Assembly (NCBI GenBank): GCA_951799425.1
Contig: OX637394.1
Location: 34,508,001-34,572,000 of the forward strand
DNA length: 64,000 nt
Direction of reading: 5' to 3'
DNA from: Ilex aquifolium
Lineage: Eukaryota; Streptophyta; Magnoliopsida; Aquifoliales; Aquifoliaceae
The translations under genes and the position numbers were made by a program. Under the pieces are notes generated by a model. That model was not told the origin of the DNA. It did not search any database and was given only the letters and a program-made list of their open reading frames with translations. Shown here piece after piece: positions 1 through 11,241 of the stretch (within the stretch, counting starts at the first letter, position 1; each line of letters begins with the position of its first letter).

Positions 1-1282
1 GTGAAATGAATATGTAATTTAAGCATTTACTCAACGGAATTCACACTCATTTAGCCATTCAAATTCAGCTTTGATGCAAAACTCACCAAGGGTTTCTCTC
101 AACAATGAATCACACTATGATTATCTTGGCATGCTCTCCATGTGTATATGTGAGATATAATCTTGTGCTCAAAACGAAATATACTCACATATAATCCAAA
201 AATGAAGCACATGCATAAAAATGAAACAACATTGACATAATCTCATGAAATGAATGCTAGGGCATTAGATAGCAAACCAACTTCTCTTTTTCTTTAAAAA
301 GTATGCATCCCCATGCTTCTCTAGATCATTTAGGACTTTGACGGGTTATAATGAGGCCTTGGGGTGATATTGAGGCAAATGAAATGAAGGATATAGGGTA
401 ACAAAGAGGGTTGTTCCGAGTGAATGACATTTATTTCAAAAAGATCTCCCTTTTATGGGATTTTTAGGCTAACCCCATCACCGCACTCTTTGTTTCATTT
501 CTTTCTTTTCCTTAACATTTTCCTTTTTTCTTTGATTCTTTTCTTCTTTTTCACTCCTTTTTTCTCCTTTTCTTTGATTTTCATTCTTTTTCGTTCAACT
601 CTTTGAGTTTCAATTTCATTCATCCCTTTTGTTTGAGTTTCCACACCATACTTCCTTCTCTTTTATGATCACTCATACTCAGCACTAGGAACAACCAAGG
701 TAAGGTAGATATTTATCATTTTCATTGGTTTGGTCAAATGTGTGGCATGGAAACGAATTTACAATTAAGGCTCAATCACGGCACTAGGGATAAAAATTTT
801 GCAAGAAAAAGGCTAAGGCTCAAAGCAAAACAAAGATGGCCTAAGATCATTTCTAAATAAGCATGGGGGAGCATTATGCATTTCAAGACAAAGTCAATCA
901 ACTACTCAAATGCACCTAACCAAAACAAGCATAATGAGATTATTGAACAAATTTGGAATTTGAAAAATTGTTCCTTGAGTAAATGTAAGTTCCCTCCAAA
1001 CAAGGATTGGTATTAAAGCTCACATGGGTTCTTAATCATCTCCACTATTCATGTTAAGCACTAAAATGTGAACTCAATCCGTAAATTGAAAAAATTACAA
1101 GTTCATGGTGCACTTACGGTTGAGTTCAAAAGCAAACAAGTATGTGATACTCTTAGAAATAGGATAAACTTCTATAATGTTCTCATGTATTCAAAGTTCA
1201 AAATGAAGATCAAGTAATCACAAATCTCATAACCATTAGGATAGTGGAATATAGTTCAATATTGGAACCAAAATTTTTTCAA
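1..1282 (-). repeat. Inverted fragment of Athila-like element A (3' non-coding internal region)
   Basis: This stretch is closely similar, as a reverse complement, to about 5090-6380 inside element A. The similarity covers the purine-rich tract, the ggcctaagatcattt stretch and the block around the signal near 5100. It therefore comes from a second copy of the same family in the opposite orientation, whose remainder lies left of the window. The similarity stops at about 1282, where coat-protein sequence of the integrated virus begins. No coding potential is credible; the short pyrimidine-rich ORF at 424-606 is low complexity. No LTR or target-site duplication is visible. Confidence 0.85.
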
Positions 1283-1850
1283 TTTACGGATTTATAACAT
1301 TCAACATCTTTATTTTTCTTGTCTTTTTTATCAGACTTTTTCCCTGGGTTTTTCTTATAAGTTTTACGCTTATAAGATTTCCTAGGTTTCTTGTAAAACT
1401 CTTCTTTCTGGAAGTGTTTTTTACTACGTTTGTGATTAGATTTGCTTTTGCTATAAGGCTTGTGTGACTTGTGGGACTTGTGTTTTCTGCTAGATGGTGC
1501 TACTGACTGGATACCATATTGTTCACATAAATCACCCATTTCATATTTAGCCTTTTTCTTATCATCTTTTAGCTGTTTGCTAATCTTCATATCAATACAC
1601 ATCCTAAGACCTTCTTTCTGGATAGTATTGATAAGTTCTCCATAGGTTAGTGAATCATACTCAATGATTCCTGTTTCTTTGGCAAGGGCTTCTCTAATCT
1701 TATGGGCAAAGAGATTAGGTAAACCGTTTACAAATTTCTCTTTCCATAATGATTTGTTACAGTCCTGACGGAACATAACTCTGGAAATAAACACATCTTT
1801 GTACCATCTAAAGTCACTAAGTGTGGGGCACCTGAGGTTACTGAGGTGGT
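1279..1850 (-). pseudogene. Endogenous pararetrovirus coat protein, C-terminal part
   Basis: This is the distal part of a caulimovirid coat (capsid/nucleocapsid) domain. It contains the family-typical block with RCPTLSDFRWYKD, then FWKEKF-like and GLP motifs, followed by a long Lys-rich basic tail (many SKHKSHK and KKSDKKDKK runs). The tail normally precedes a CCHC zinc knuckle; here it stops after ECYKS, so the knuckle is broken after its first Cys and the frame runs into unrelated element-A-type DNA, ending at a stop at 1279-1281. On the other side it begins exactly at the left LTR of element A, and the remainder of the domain is at 8586-10208 in register. Family assignment rests on recognised conserved residues; loss of function is directly visible. 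Confidence 0.85.
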
Positions 1851-3707
1851 TGATGAGCACAAAATATTGTATATTTGAAGGCCTCATTACATGCATTTTA
1901 ACTCAACTTTTGCATATAAGTACTTAGTGTTAGCCAATTTTATGAATAATGTTGAATTTTCAATGTTGCAAGTTTTTATAGCTTAAATGATTGATTTTAG
2001 GACCTTGAAACTATGATGGATGTGTGGTGAGGGCATGGAAACATTACTTGAAGATTTGGAGGCTTAAAAGTGAAGAAATCAAGGAGGTATTGGTGGTTGG
2101 GAACAAAAGCACCAACAGCTACACCATCTAGAAACAGAGCCTCGGTATTCCTCCCTTTTGACCATGATACCCTTCGAATCTGAAAAAGTTAAAAACATGA
2201 AAGTTGTATATCTGGATGTCTTCTGTATTGTGTCACAATTTCAGCCCAATCGGACGGTTAGATCAAAAGTTATGCCAATTCTACGAAGACTGGTCCGGAG
2301 CAGAAAACAGTACCGGTACACAGTATCGGTATGGTACCGTTCCGGAACTGCGTACCGGTACTTCGAACTCCAGAAGGTTTAGAGTACCGGTACACAGTAC
2401 CGGTACGCTCCCTGATAGCCCAGAATCACCTGCAATCATGCTCCACTTGCTTGGGGGTCCCACCTACACTTCTCCCACACCTAGCCCGACATTTTATCCC
2501 TACAACCATTCCTCCTACACCCTACTTGAAGACATTTGGAGGCAATGGTATTAATGAAGAGGGGATTGAAGGGGGCTGCCAGGGGAGTTGTAGGCTAACC
2601 TTCTCCTAGCCTGTCCAAGCTTCAACTTAGCCTCATATTGATGGGAGGCCTGCACACAGGCTAGGGGGACCACCATGCACGAAATTTGAAGGCTCCTTCA
2701 CCATATACTCAGCATTACACAAGTTCTTCAAGGGTGGCTACCTAAGCTTAGGAGTATTTTTGGTGAAGAAGATGATGAATAGTTAGATTTTTGCATTGTC
2801 TTCACCCATTTCACCTGTAATCTTTTGTAAGGATCTTGTAAACTTCATTTATTGTCTTTAATGTCATTTATTTCTAATGCTTTGCAAGTTTAGTTCTACA
2901 TTTTACATTTCACCATTGTTGTTTAAGTTTTCTTCATTTCCTAGCTTAAAATGGGTATTGCATATTTTTATTCATAGTTCAAGTTTTCTTGCTTAAAGTT
3001 AAGTTTTAATTTCCATTTCAATACCATTTCTGTTTACATTATGCATGTCTTTCCTTTTAGTATGAGTAGCTAGATTTTTAGTTGGCTAATTCAAGGGAGA
3101 CCTCCTCTTGGGTTTTCCAATTCAACTTATTTTCTTTCCTCTCTCGGTGTACGATGGTTCGGTTTGACTGGGTTGAGGGTGGATAAGTTGGTGAGTCTTT
3201 GATATTCCATAGGCCTAGTCACGGTTTATGCTTAGATAGTGACCCATCTTATCCCTAACTTCCCACGAATCAATCGTTCATCTATAAACCCTCGGATGAA
3301 GGTTTCGAGTTGATTGGGCATTCCCATTGGAGTGAACCTTTTGGATTAGCCAACACTTGTTTTTATTGTATTTTCATTCACAAACTTCAAACACCAAAAC
3401 TCAAACAAAAGATTTTACACTTTTCCTTTTTGACAAAATCACCTTCACCACACTTGAACTTTCCTTCCCTGAGGAGACGACCTTGGAATACTTTTCCAAG
3501 TAAAACACGACAAGCAAAAGACTCCTTGCGATTGGGGAGCACTTTTGTTCACATTTCATTTACATTTTCATTCATTCCATCCTCCATGCCGTTGCCCTAT
3601 CTCTTGCATCATTCCGAGGGAGAGTGACACTCCTTAGTCCTATAAGCCATACACACATTGAGGGATGATGTTAAGAGGTTAGGGAATACAACATTTATAA
3701 TCAATCA
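1851..3707 (+). repeat. 5' LTR of element A
   Basis: The LTR is 1857 bp with TG...CA ends. It contains a palindrome array at about 2310-2406, followed by a conserved GGGGGTCCCACCTACAC block at about 2453-2476. Further down is a block shared by all Athila-type LTRs of this window (GAGTAGCTAGATTTTTAGTTGG, GAGTCTTTGATA, GGAGACGACCTTGGA). The short ORFs within it recur in the 3' LTR only because the LTR is duplicated; I do not regard them as genes. Confidence 0.93.
2310..2406. repeat. GTACCGGTAC palindrome array in LTR A (left)
   Basis: Perfect 10 bp palindromes GTACCGGTAC lie at 2310-2319, 2352-2361, 2384-2393 and 2397-2406, with degenerate copies between (GTATCGGTAT, GGTACCGTTCCGG). The right LTR carries the same array at about 7187-7283, with perfect copies at 7229, 7261 and 7274. 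The array lies about 460-555 bp into the LTR. Function is unknown; dimeric-protein sites or RNA self-pairing are possible. Confidence 0.95.
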
Positions 3708-3710
3708 TTT

Positions 3711-3728
3711 TGGCGCCGTTGTCGGGGA
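3711..3728 (+). other. Primer binding site of element A
   Basis: TGGCGCCGTTGTCGGGGA starts 3 nt after the end of the 5' LTR. This is the Athila-type primer site thought to pair with tRNA-Asp. The same position in elements J and K carries close variants. Confidence 0.8.
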
Positions 3729-3848
3729 AGGTTAAGAGTCGAGTTCGGAGGTGATTTTTGACGGCATGGTAAGTCTCGTGATTTTCATCACGGGCCAAGG
3801 TATGTCGTCTCTTTTGTATATATTTTGTTTTAGTTTGTGTTTTATATA

Positions 3849-4670
3849 ATGTCTTATAATTATTATGAAAATGTATCAAATGCCCCATATTATGAAAATG
3901 TGTCTGAGATTTGTGATGACTATGGGCTCATCTCTTGTGTGTGCCCAATAAATTATCCGGTTCAAGACTTTGCATGCGAAGATTCAAATTCATTTTTGGC
4001 CTCCGAAAATTTTTACCCCAACCATTATGATACACCGAGTTATTCGAGTTATGGTTGGGAGAATTAACCTCATGATTTTTCATCCAATCTCACACCACCA
4101 AATGAATTTTGTCATTATCCAACGTATGAGGACTCAACTGAACAAGAATTGGAAAATACGTTTTACGAGTTTATGCAAAGCCAAATGGAATGGAATGCCC
4201 AAATAACCCAACAACTTGATACATTGACTAATGCTATAATTGCTATGCATGAAGAACAACATCTTGAGCATAGTCAATGTATTGAGGTTGATCATCCCAA
4301 TGGAATGCATATTGATGTTGAATCTCTCACCACTCTTGATTGTGAAAAATTTGATAAAGTTATTATCTCACAAGAGGCTAATGAGCCCAATGTCATTTTT
4401 CCATCTAAGAGTGGTGTTGAGATTCACATTTCTCAACTTGGGGAGGGCATTGCAATGGAGTTAAGTGTAGAAAGTTTTCAAGACAAATTTTATACTCCAT
4501 TGTTGGAATTGCATAAACTTGCCTATACCTCGGTTCGGTTGAGAATTTTGAGTCAACATCCTTTCTATGTTTGGATCAATGGTTTAAGAAGGGCATTCAT
4601 ACACCAAAAAAATGTTAAAACCAAAAAAATAAATGGGCGCAAGTTCATATCCGAATTGAAGCTGGATTGA
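3849..4670 (+). pseudogene. Unknown ORF of non-autonomous element A (one stop)
   Basis: The reading frame begins MSYNYYENVS and runs about 270 codons to the stop at 4668-4670, interrupted once by TAA at 4065-4067. The N-terminal part is rich in Tyr, Asn, Asp and Ser. The middle (roughly codons 100-140) has a Gln/Glu/Leu-rich stretch that could form a coiled coil. The C-terminal end is basic (KKINGRKFISE). No zinc knuckle, protease DTG/DSG, RT or integrase motif is present, so it is not gag-pol. It occupies the place where gag would start, just after the primer site. I do not recognise the family. It may be an accessory protein carried by non-autonomous Athila derivatives, or a captured sequence. 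Confidence 0.5.
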
Positions 4671-6715
4671 CATGTGCCCCTTTTTGTTTTGTTTCCATGT
4701 ACATAGTAGTTAGATTTCTTTTAATTGTTATATTTTTCTTTTCTTGATGTTGTAGCGTAGATTTTAGCATGAAGGTTGTTTACCTCTTCCTAATTTGGAC
4801 TCATTTCACTTTGAGCATCATTGTAGCAAATCTTATTGGGTATCATGTTCTAGTCTAAGTTGGGGGGTGTAAACAAGCTTTTTGTGTATTATTTTTCCAT
4901 TAATGTATATAAAAGAAAAAAAAAAGAAGAAAAAAAAGGGGGGTATCTCATTCCCCATTTTACTTTCATTTTTCTCATCGCATGATTCATTGTGCATTGA
5001 GGACAATGCATGGTTCAAGTTGGGGGGTGAGGTGCACCATTTACATTTTCCACCACTTTTTGTATATAATAATGGAAAATGTGAAAATTTTGAAAAATTT
5101 TGGTTCCAATATTGAACTATATTCCCCTGTCCTAATGGTTATGGGATTTGTGATTACTTGATCTTCATTTTGAACTTTGAATACATGAGCACATTATAGA
5201 AGTTTATCCTATTGTTAAGAGTATCACATACTTGTTTGCTTTTGAACTCAACCATAAGTGCACCATGAACTTGTAATTTTTGGCAATTTACGGATTGAGT
5301 TCACATTTGAGTGCTTGACATGAATAGTGGAGATGAGTAAGAACCCATGTGAGCTTTAATGCCAATCCTTGTTTGGAGGGAACTTACATTTACTCAAGGA
5401 ACAATTTTTCAAATTCCAAATTTGTTCAATAATCTCATTATGCTTGTTTTGGTTAGGTGTTTTTGGGTAGTTGATTGACTTTGTCTTGAAACGCAAAATG
5501 CTCCTCCTATGCTTATCTAGAGATGATCTTAGGCCATCTTTGAAATGCTTTGAGCCTCTGCCTTTTTCTTGTGAAACATTATCTCTAGTGCCATGATTGA
5601 GCCTTAATTGAACTCGTTTCTATGTCACACATTTGACCAAGCCAATAAAAATGATAAATATCTACCTTACCTTGGTTGTTCCTAGAGCGGGATATGATTT
5701 GATCGTAAAAGAAAAGGAAGTATGGTGTGGAAACTCAAACAAAAGGGATAAATGATGTTGAAACTCAAAAGAGTTGAATGGAAAAAGAATGAAAATCCAA
5801 GAAAAGGAAGAAAAGGGGTGAAAGAAGAAAAGAAAGAGAAAAAGAAAAGGAAAATGTTAAGGAAAAGAAGAAAAAAGAAACAAAGATTGTGGTGATGGTG
5901 TTAGCCTAGAAATCCCAGAAAAGGGAGATCTTTTTGAAATAAAGGTCATTCACTCGGAACAACCCTCTTTGTTATTCTATATCCTTCGTTTCCCTTACCT
6001 CAATATCACCCCAAGGCCTCAATACAACCCTTGAAAGTCCTAAATGATCTAGAGAAGCATGGGGATGCATACTTTTAAAAGAACAAGAGAAGTTGATTTT
6101 GCTATCTAATGTCCTAGCATTCCTTTCATGAGATTATGCCAAGGTTGTTTCATTTTTATGCATGAACTTCATTTTTGGATTATATGTGAGCTTATTTCAT
6201 TTTGAGCACAAGATTCCATCTCACATATACACATGGAGAGCATGCCAATATAACTAGAGTGTGATTCATTGTGAGAGACACCCTTGGTGAGTTTGCATCG
6301 AAGCTTAATTTGGATAGCCAAAGTGAATGTGAACTCCATTGTGTAAATGTTTAAATTACATGCTCATTTCACACACACATGAGTTTGAAAATGAATGTGT
6401 ATGTGGATACTCTAGAATAGCATTTAAGGCTATGATGTGTTTCATGTGTTTTTAGTTCGGGTGTTTCGGAGCAAGTTATTTTTTACATCCCATTGCTAGT
6501 TAAGATAAGGGAATATATTTTAAATATTGGATATTAGGAAAAGAAGTTTGTAGGTACCTTCACTTGAAACCTTCACGAGACAAAACTCGTCCACTAGGGA
6601 TCACCTAGGGGTTTAAAGGCTTGTTGCATGTGCTAAATGTAATTGCGGAATTAATACATGTTTATTCTGTTTGCTTGCTTTTTACATTTTTTTTGTTAGG
6701 GACTAGCAAAGCTTA
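4671..6715 (+). other. Non-coding 3' internal region of element A
   Basis: No credible gene is present. Two extra polypurine-like copies AAGTTGGGGGGTG occur at about 4857-4869 and 5018-5030, besides the real tract before the 3' LTR. A long A/G-rich tract lies at about 5740-5890. The region resembles the 3' non-coding part of the larger Athila-like element I (ggcctaagatcat... and the block at 6544-6650). Position 5090-6380 is the part duplicated in inverted form at 1-1282. Confidence 0.75.
6544..6650 (+). other. Conserved 3' block shared with element I
   Basis: The stretch including CCTTCACGAGACAAAA, GTCCACTAG, GATCACCTAGGGGTTTAA and GCATATGCTAAATG-like sequence is closely matched on the minus strand of element I at about 16915-17030, although the two elements share little else outside cis signals. 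It lies 80-180 bp before the 3' LTR in both. A cis-acting role is inferred, not shown. Confidence 0.75.
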
Positions 6716-6727
6716 AGTTGGGGGGTG
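6716..6727 (+). other. Polypurine tract of element A
   Basis: The sequence AGTTGGGGGGTG immediately precedes the 3' LTR start TGATGAGCAC, as expected for the plus-strand primer of reverse transcription. Confidence 0.85.
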
Positions 6728-8585
6728 TGATGAGCACAAAATATTGTATATTTGAAGGCCTCATTACATGCATTTTAACTCAACTTTTGCATATAAGTAC
6801 TTAGTGTTAGCCAATTTTATGAATAATGTTGAATTTTTAATGTTGCAAGTTTTTATAGCTTAAATGATTGATTTTAGGACCTTGCAACTATGATGGATGT
6901 GTGGTGAGGGCATGAACACATTACATGAAGATTTGGAGGCTTAAAAGTGAAGAAATCAAGGAGGTATTGGTGTTTGGGAACAAAAGCACCAGCAACCACA
7001 CCATCTGGAAACAGAGCCTCGGTATTCCTCCATTTTGAACATGATCCGCTTCGAATCAGAAAAAGTTAAAAATATGAAAGTTGTAGATCTGGATGTCTTC
7101 TGTATTGTGTCAAAATTTCAGCTCAATCGGACGGTCAGATCAAAAGTTATGCCAATTCTACGAAGACTGGTCCGGAGCAGAAAACAGTACTGGTACACAG
7201 TACCGGTATGGTACCGTTCCGGAACTGCGTACCGGTACTTCGAACTCCAGAAGGTTTAGAGTACCGGTACACAGTACCGGTACGCTCCCTGACAGCCCAG
7301 AATTGCCTGCAATCATGCTCCACTTGCTTGGGGGTCCCACCTACACTTCTCCCACACCTAGCCCGACATTTTATCCCTACAACCATGCCTCCTACACCCT
7401 ACTTGAAGACATTTGGAGGCAATGGCATTAATGAAGAGGGGATTGAAGGGGGCTGCCAGGGGAGTTGCAGGCTAACCTTCTCCTAGCCTGTCCAAGCTTC
7501 AACTTAGCCTTCTATTGATGGGAGGCCTGCACACAGGCTAGGGGGACCACCATGCACGAAATTTGAAGGCTCCTTCACCATATACTCAGCATTACACAAG
7601 TTCTTCAAGGGTGGCTACCTAAGCTTAGGAGTAGTTTTGGTGAAGAAGATGATAAATAGTTAGATTTTTGCATTGTCTTCACCCATTTCCCCTGTAATCT
7701 TTTGTAAGGATCTTGTAAACTTCATTTATTGTCTTCAATGTCATTTATTTCTAATGCTTTGCAAGTTTAGTTCTACATTTTACATTTCACCATTGTTGTT
7801 TAAGTTTTCTTCATTTCCTAACTTAAAATGGGTATTGCATATTTTTATTCATAGTTCAAGTTTTCTTGCTTAAAGTTAAGTTTTAATTTCCACTTCCATA
7901 CCATGTCTATTTACATTATGCATGTCTTTCCTTTTAGTATGAGTAGCTAGATTTTTAGTTGGCTAATTCAAGGGAGACCTCCCCTTGGGTTTTCCAATTC
8001 AACTCATTTTCTTTCCTCTCTCGGTGTACGATGGTTCGGTTTGACTGGGTTGAGGGTGGATAAGTTGGTGAGTCTTTGATATTCCGTAGGCCTAGTCACG
8101 GTTTATGCTTAGATAGTGACCCATCTTATCCCTAGCTTCCCACGAATCAATCGTTCATCTATAAACCCTCAGATGAAGGTTTCGAGTTGATTGGACATTC
8201 CCATTGGAGTGAACCTTTTGGATTAGCCAACACTTGTTTTTATTGTATTTTCATTCACAAACTTCAAACACTAAAACTCAAACAAAAGATTTTACACTTT
8301 TCTTTTTTGACAAAATCACCTTCACCACACTTGAACTTTCCTTCCCTGAGGAGACGACCTTGGAATACTTTTCCAAGTAAAACACGACAAGCAAAAGACT
8401 CCTTGCGATTGGGGAGCACTTTTGTTCACATTTCATTTACATTTTCATTCATTCCATCCTCCATTTCGTTGCCCTATCTCTTGCATCATTCCGAGGGAGA
8501 GTGACACTCCCTTAGTCCTATAAGTCATACACACATTGAGGGATGATGTTAAGAGGTTAGGGAATACAACGTTTACAATCAATCA
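6728..8585 (+). repeat. 3' LTR of element A
   Basis: The LTR is 1858 bp and near-identical to 1851-3707, including the palindrome array (7229-7238, 7261-7270 and 7274-7283 perfect). Its last bases aatca abut ctggt of the interrupted viral coat gene. Confidence 0.93.
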
Positions 8586-10208
8586 CTGGTCATGGATCCT
8601 AGCTTCAATATTACTGGGTGTTCCTACAAAGTGTTTTATAATGGTAAAGATCAGGGTGTTGTGGCTGTCTGGTTTGGCCCTTCCGATCCTTTCATCAAAG
8701 ATTGGTACACCTTCATCGTCTAAGACTACAACATATTTGATGATATCCCTTGATTCTTGAGTGAGATAGTTGTCCCACCAACTTCTTAAGGCTCCTGTGA
8801 AACCAGAGGTGATAAGGTCAACTAATTCTGGTTCAGTTTGAGTAAGGTTGCTGACATAGCTGTTGATCACCATAGACATGTGGTGAATTTTGTTAAGGAT
8901 TTCTTGTTCACTTAAACCATCTATGTTCCATTCATAGAGTTTGTTAGACTGAACAGAAAACTGGTTACTAATATTTTTTTCTTCAAACTGAAGGTCAGGC
9001 GATGTTGGTCTAGGATACCAATTTTTGCTGACACTGGTTGGATTGACATTTGAAAAATTCAACTTGTTAATTTTTTGTTTTTCAAAAGCTTCTTCTAGTT
9101 CTTTGATGTCAGGATCAGAAAAACTTTCTTTAGATTCAGAATCAGAAGTTTGGTTAATAACTATTATCTGAGATGGCTCTGTTTTTAGTTCCATCTTTTT
9201 AATCAGTTTTTCAATCTTCTGGATTTGAATACTGTCTTTTCCTGATATTCCTAATTTAGATCTATCTTCAGGTAGTTGAATTAGAGGTTTTTCTAATTTT
9301 TTGCTTGAAGATGGTCTAATTTCATCAATTTTGTCTAACTGTTTACCTATTGTGATTAGGCTTTGGTTAGTAAAATTGACTTGTTCTACAATTTTTCTTT
9401 CAGATTCTAAAGTGGGAACCTTGAAAGGAGATGCAGTGACTTCAGTGTTTTTATGGCTGAAGGTGATAGCTTCTACTGGAGGATGACTCGAGGATACTGT
9501 CTCGTTGTCAGAAATTTTCCATTTATGTTTTGTAACAAAGTTTACTTCTTTATGCCAGGATTCAATGTAATCAAAGAATGCAATTTCAGATTCAATTTTA
9601 TGCATTAATTTGACCCATCCTTTCATAATTTCAGTTCTTTGTTGGGAATTAAACCTTTGAAAATAATCTAATTTTTTGGATTTATTTTCTTCAGATTCAA
9701 TTTCTGCCATTAGTCTGCGCATGTTGGGCATGAAGACTAAATTACTTTCTCTTTTAATCATTAAAAGTTGATGATTAACAGAGGCTATGTCACTGGCTGA
9801 AGGAGAGGGGGTGAAGTCATCTTCTTCCTTATCTTCTTCAGGCTGTTGCTTGCTCTGATGTGGAGTATAACAAGGTTTACTGACTTGAGATGAGGAATTA
9901 TCGATTCCTTTTAGCTTAAGTCTTCTCTCAATGTCTTTGGTTAACTCGGTTAACTCTTTTTCTTTATCTCTTCTACTGGAATGAGATTTAGATTTTCTTC
10001 CTTCATTAATCCTGATTGGTTTATTAATCCAACTAGGGATTGATGATAAACTAAATCTACTGGATCTAGCATTATCAAAGGAGATTCTTATAGATCCATC
10101 AGCAAGCTGTTGGATGTGTTCTACATTTGAGGTAGTGCTTTCACTCCCTTCGTTAAAATTTTCATTTTCTACTACCCAACGATCTGGTAATACAACATCT
10201 TTCCACAT
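8586..10208 (-). pseudogene. Endogenous pararetrovirus coat protein region, N-terminal and central part
   Basis: The frame has 541 codons and ends at the insertion of element A; the TGA is supplied by the LTR. The first 330 residues are a charged, Ser/Lys/Glu-rich linker, as in the variable part between movement and capsid domains. Residues of about 425-541 contain the capsid-type block with GFTGALRSWWDNYLT, the PIFDE stretch, NTLIFTIIKHFVGTP and RIHD. These are characteristic of coat proteins of petuvirus- and florendovirus-like Caulimoviridae. The downstream part is at 1279-1850. It should be fused in frame to the movement protein upstream, but the two are in different frames here, so at least one indel lies near 10200. 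Integrated, non-functional. Confidence 0.85.
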
Positions 10209-10930
10209 AAAAGTCTTTTGGGGACTTGTATATTGGATTCATTGGTACTGGGCATGATTAACAATGTACTATCTTTTGGATTTTTCTTTACTGCTTGTAC
10301 ATTTAGATTGGTGTACATGCACTTGTAATAAATCCTATAGATAAGTACTATAGATGCAGTATCTTTTACTAATCTTGTTATAGATCCATCTAGTTTTATC
10401 CTTAGGGTAAAAGCTAGTGGAGTATTTTTACAAGTTAGCCTTAAGGTGAAGTCTGGGAAGCAGTTGAAATATATTGGTCCGTTGTGGAAACCAGCTTCCA
10501 TTATCCCTAAAACACCAGGTTCATAATCTATGAATCTAGCATCTCTTAGGGTTAACAGAACTGCTGCATTTTTACCCATTTTAATTAATGGTTTTATTGC
10601 AACTTGAACTAGACCTAAATGGATAAAGTTAAATCCTTTAGACCTATGTTTCTTGAGTGTCTCCTTACTGAGGAGTTGGCAAGATTCTTCATCATTTTTT
10701 AAGGTATAAACTTGTTCAATGGTTTTTACCTGCAATTCAAAATTAAAGACTTTAGAGAGCCAACTGGATTTGTAGATTTCCCTATGGGGGACTGTGGGGA
10801 TGTTACATCCATGCCAATCTACTTTAGTCTCATGATATTCTAATTCTTCTTCATTTACTATATTCGGTATAGTGTTCAATGAAGATCTAGATGAGCTAGC
10901 CATAGAATTAGATCTGAATAATCTATTCAT
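10172..10930 (-). pseudogene. Endogenous pararetrovirus movement protein (30K superfamily)
   Basis: This is the N-terminal domain of the caulimovirid polyprotein. It begins with a Met about 290 nt downstream of the viral primer site. The diagnostic stretch is at about residues 100-175: HLGLVQVAIKPL, then LTLRDARF, the GIMEAGFHNGPIYF stretch and a CFPDFTLRL segment. It matches 30K-type cell-to-cell movement proteins of this family. The frame closes at 10172 by running out of frame into the coat region, consistent with a frameshift around 10200-10225. Together with the primer site at 11222-11240 it marks the 5' end of the viral genome on this strand. Confidence 0.85.
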
Positions 10931-11221
10931 TGTTAAATCAAAGATTTTTCAATTTTGTAAATTATGAGTTAATTTTATTCCTAAGCTACCCCCCTGTTCA
11001 TACCCATCTAGTAAAACCTCATCCATTGGTTTTTATCCCTCGACTGCCTACACAAGGACTTACAAATGGGATGACACATTAGGACCTCTCGGTTTCAGGC
11101 TGGGTGACAAGACACAGATAACTAAGAACAAAAATAACAAATGATTTACTAATTGAATAAGCAAAGATTTAGAATGAATCAGATGAAACAAATATAACTC
11201 AATGGTTAACTATACAGGTCG
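10931..11221 (-). other. Viral leader between primer site and movement protein
   Basis: About 290 bp separate the tRNA-Met site from the first Met of the movement domain. No ORF of note; the stretch is moderately A/T rich. It corresponds to the downstream part of the pregenomic RNA leader. Confidence 0.65.
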
Positions 11222-11240
11222 TCAAATGGCTCTGATACCA
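11222..11240 (-). other. Pararetroviral minus-strand primer site (tRNA-Met)
   Basis: On the minus strand it reads TGGTATCAGAGCCATTTGA, the initiator tRNA-Met complement used by Caulimoviridae. It defines genome position 1 of the minus-strand half and lies at the head-to-head junction with the plus-strand half. Confidence 0.9.
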
Positions 11241-11241
11241 A

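Larger units (their letters stand above)
1851..8585 (+). mobile_element. Element A: non-autonomous Athila-like LTR retrotransposon
   Basis: Two near-identical LTRs (1851-3707 and 6728-8585) in direct orientation both begin TGATGAGCAC and end TCAATCA. They enclose a 3.0 kb internal region. A primer site resembling the Athila type (tRNA-Asp-like TGGCGCC...) follows the left LTR and a G-rich polypurine tract precedes the right LTR. The 5 bp flanks are gtggt (1846-1850) and ctggt (8586-8590), a target-site duplication with one mismatch. No gag, protease, RT or integrase motif is found inside; one unknown ORF (3849-4670) is present. The element interrupts the pararetroviral coat gene. The near identity of the LTRs suggests a fairly recent insertion. 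Confidence 0.92.

Noticed and set aside
424..606. Small Phe/Ser-rich ORF
   Set aside because: It is a translation of a pyrimidine-rich tract in the inverted element A fragment.
2158..2609. Short ORFs in LTR A, repeated at 7035-7486
   Set aside because: They cover the palindrome array in several frames and both strands and are duplicated with the LTR; no conserved domain.
11222..11240. tRNA-Met gene fragment (also at 20973, 32588, 48501)
   Set aside because: Only 12-19 nt complementary to tRNA-Met are present next to LTRs or the viral leader; they are primer sites.
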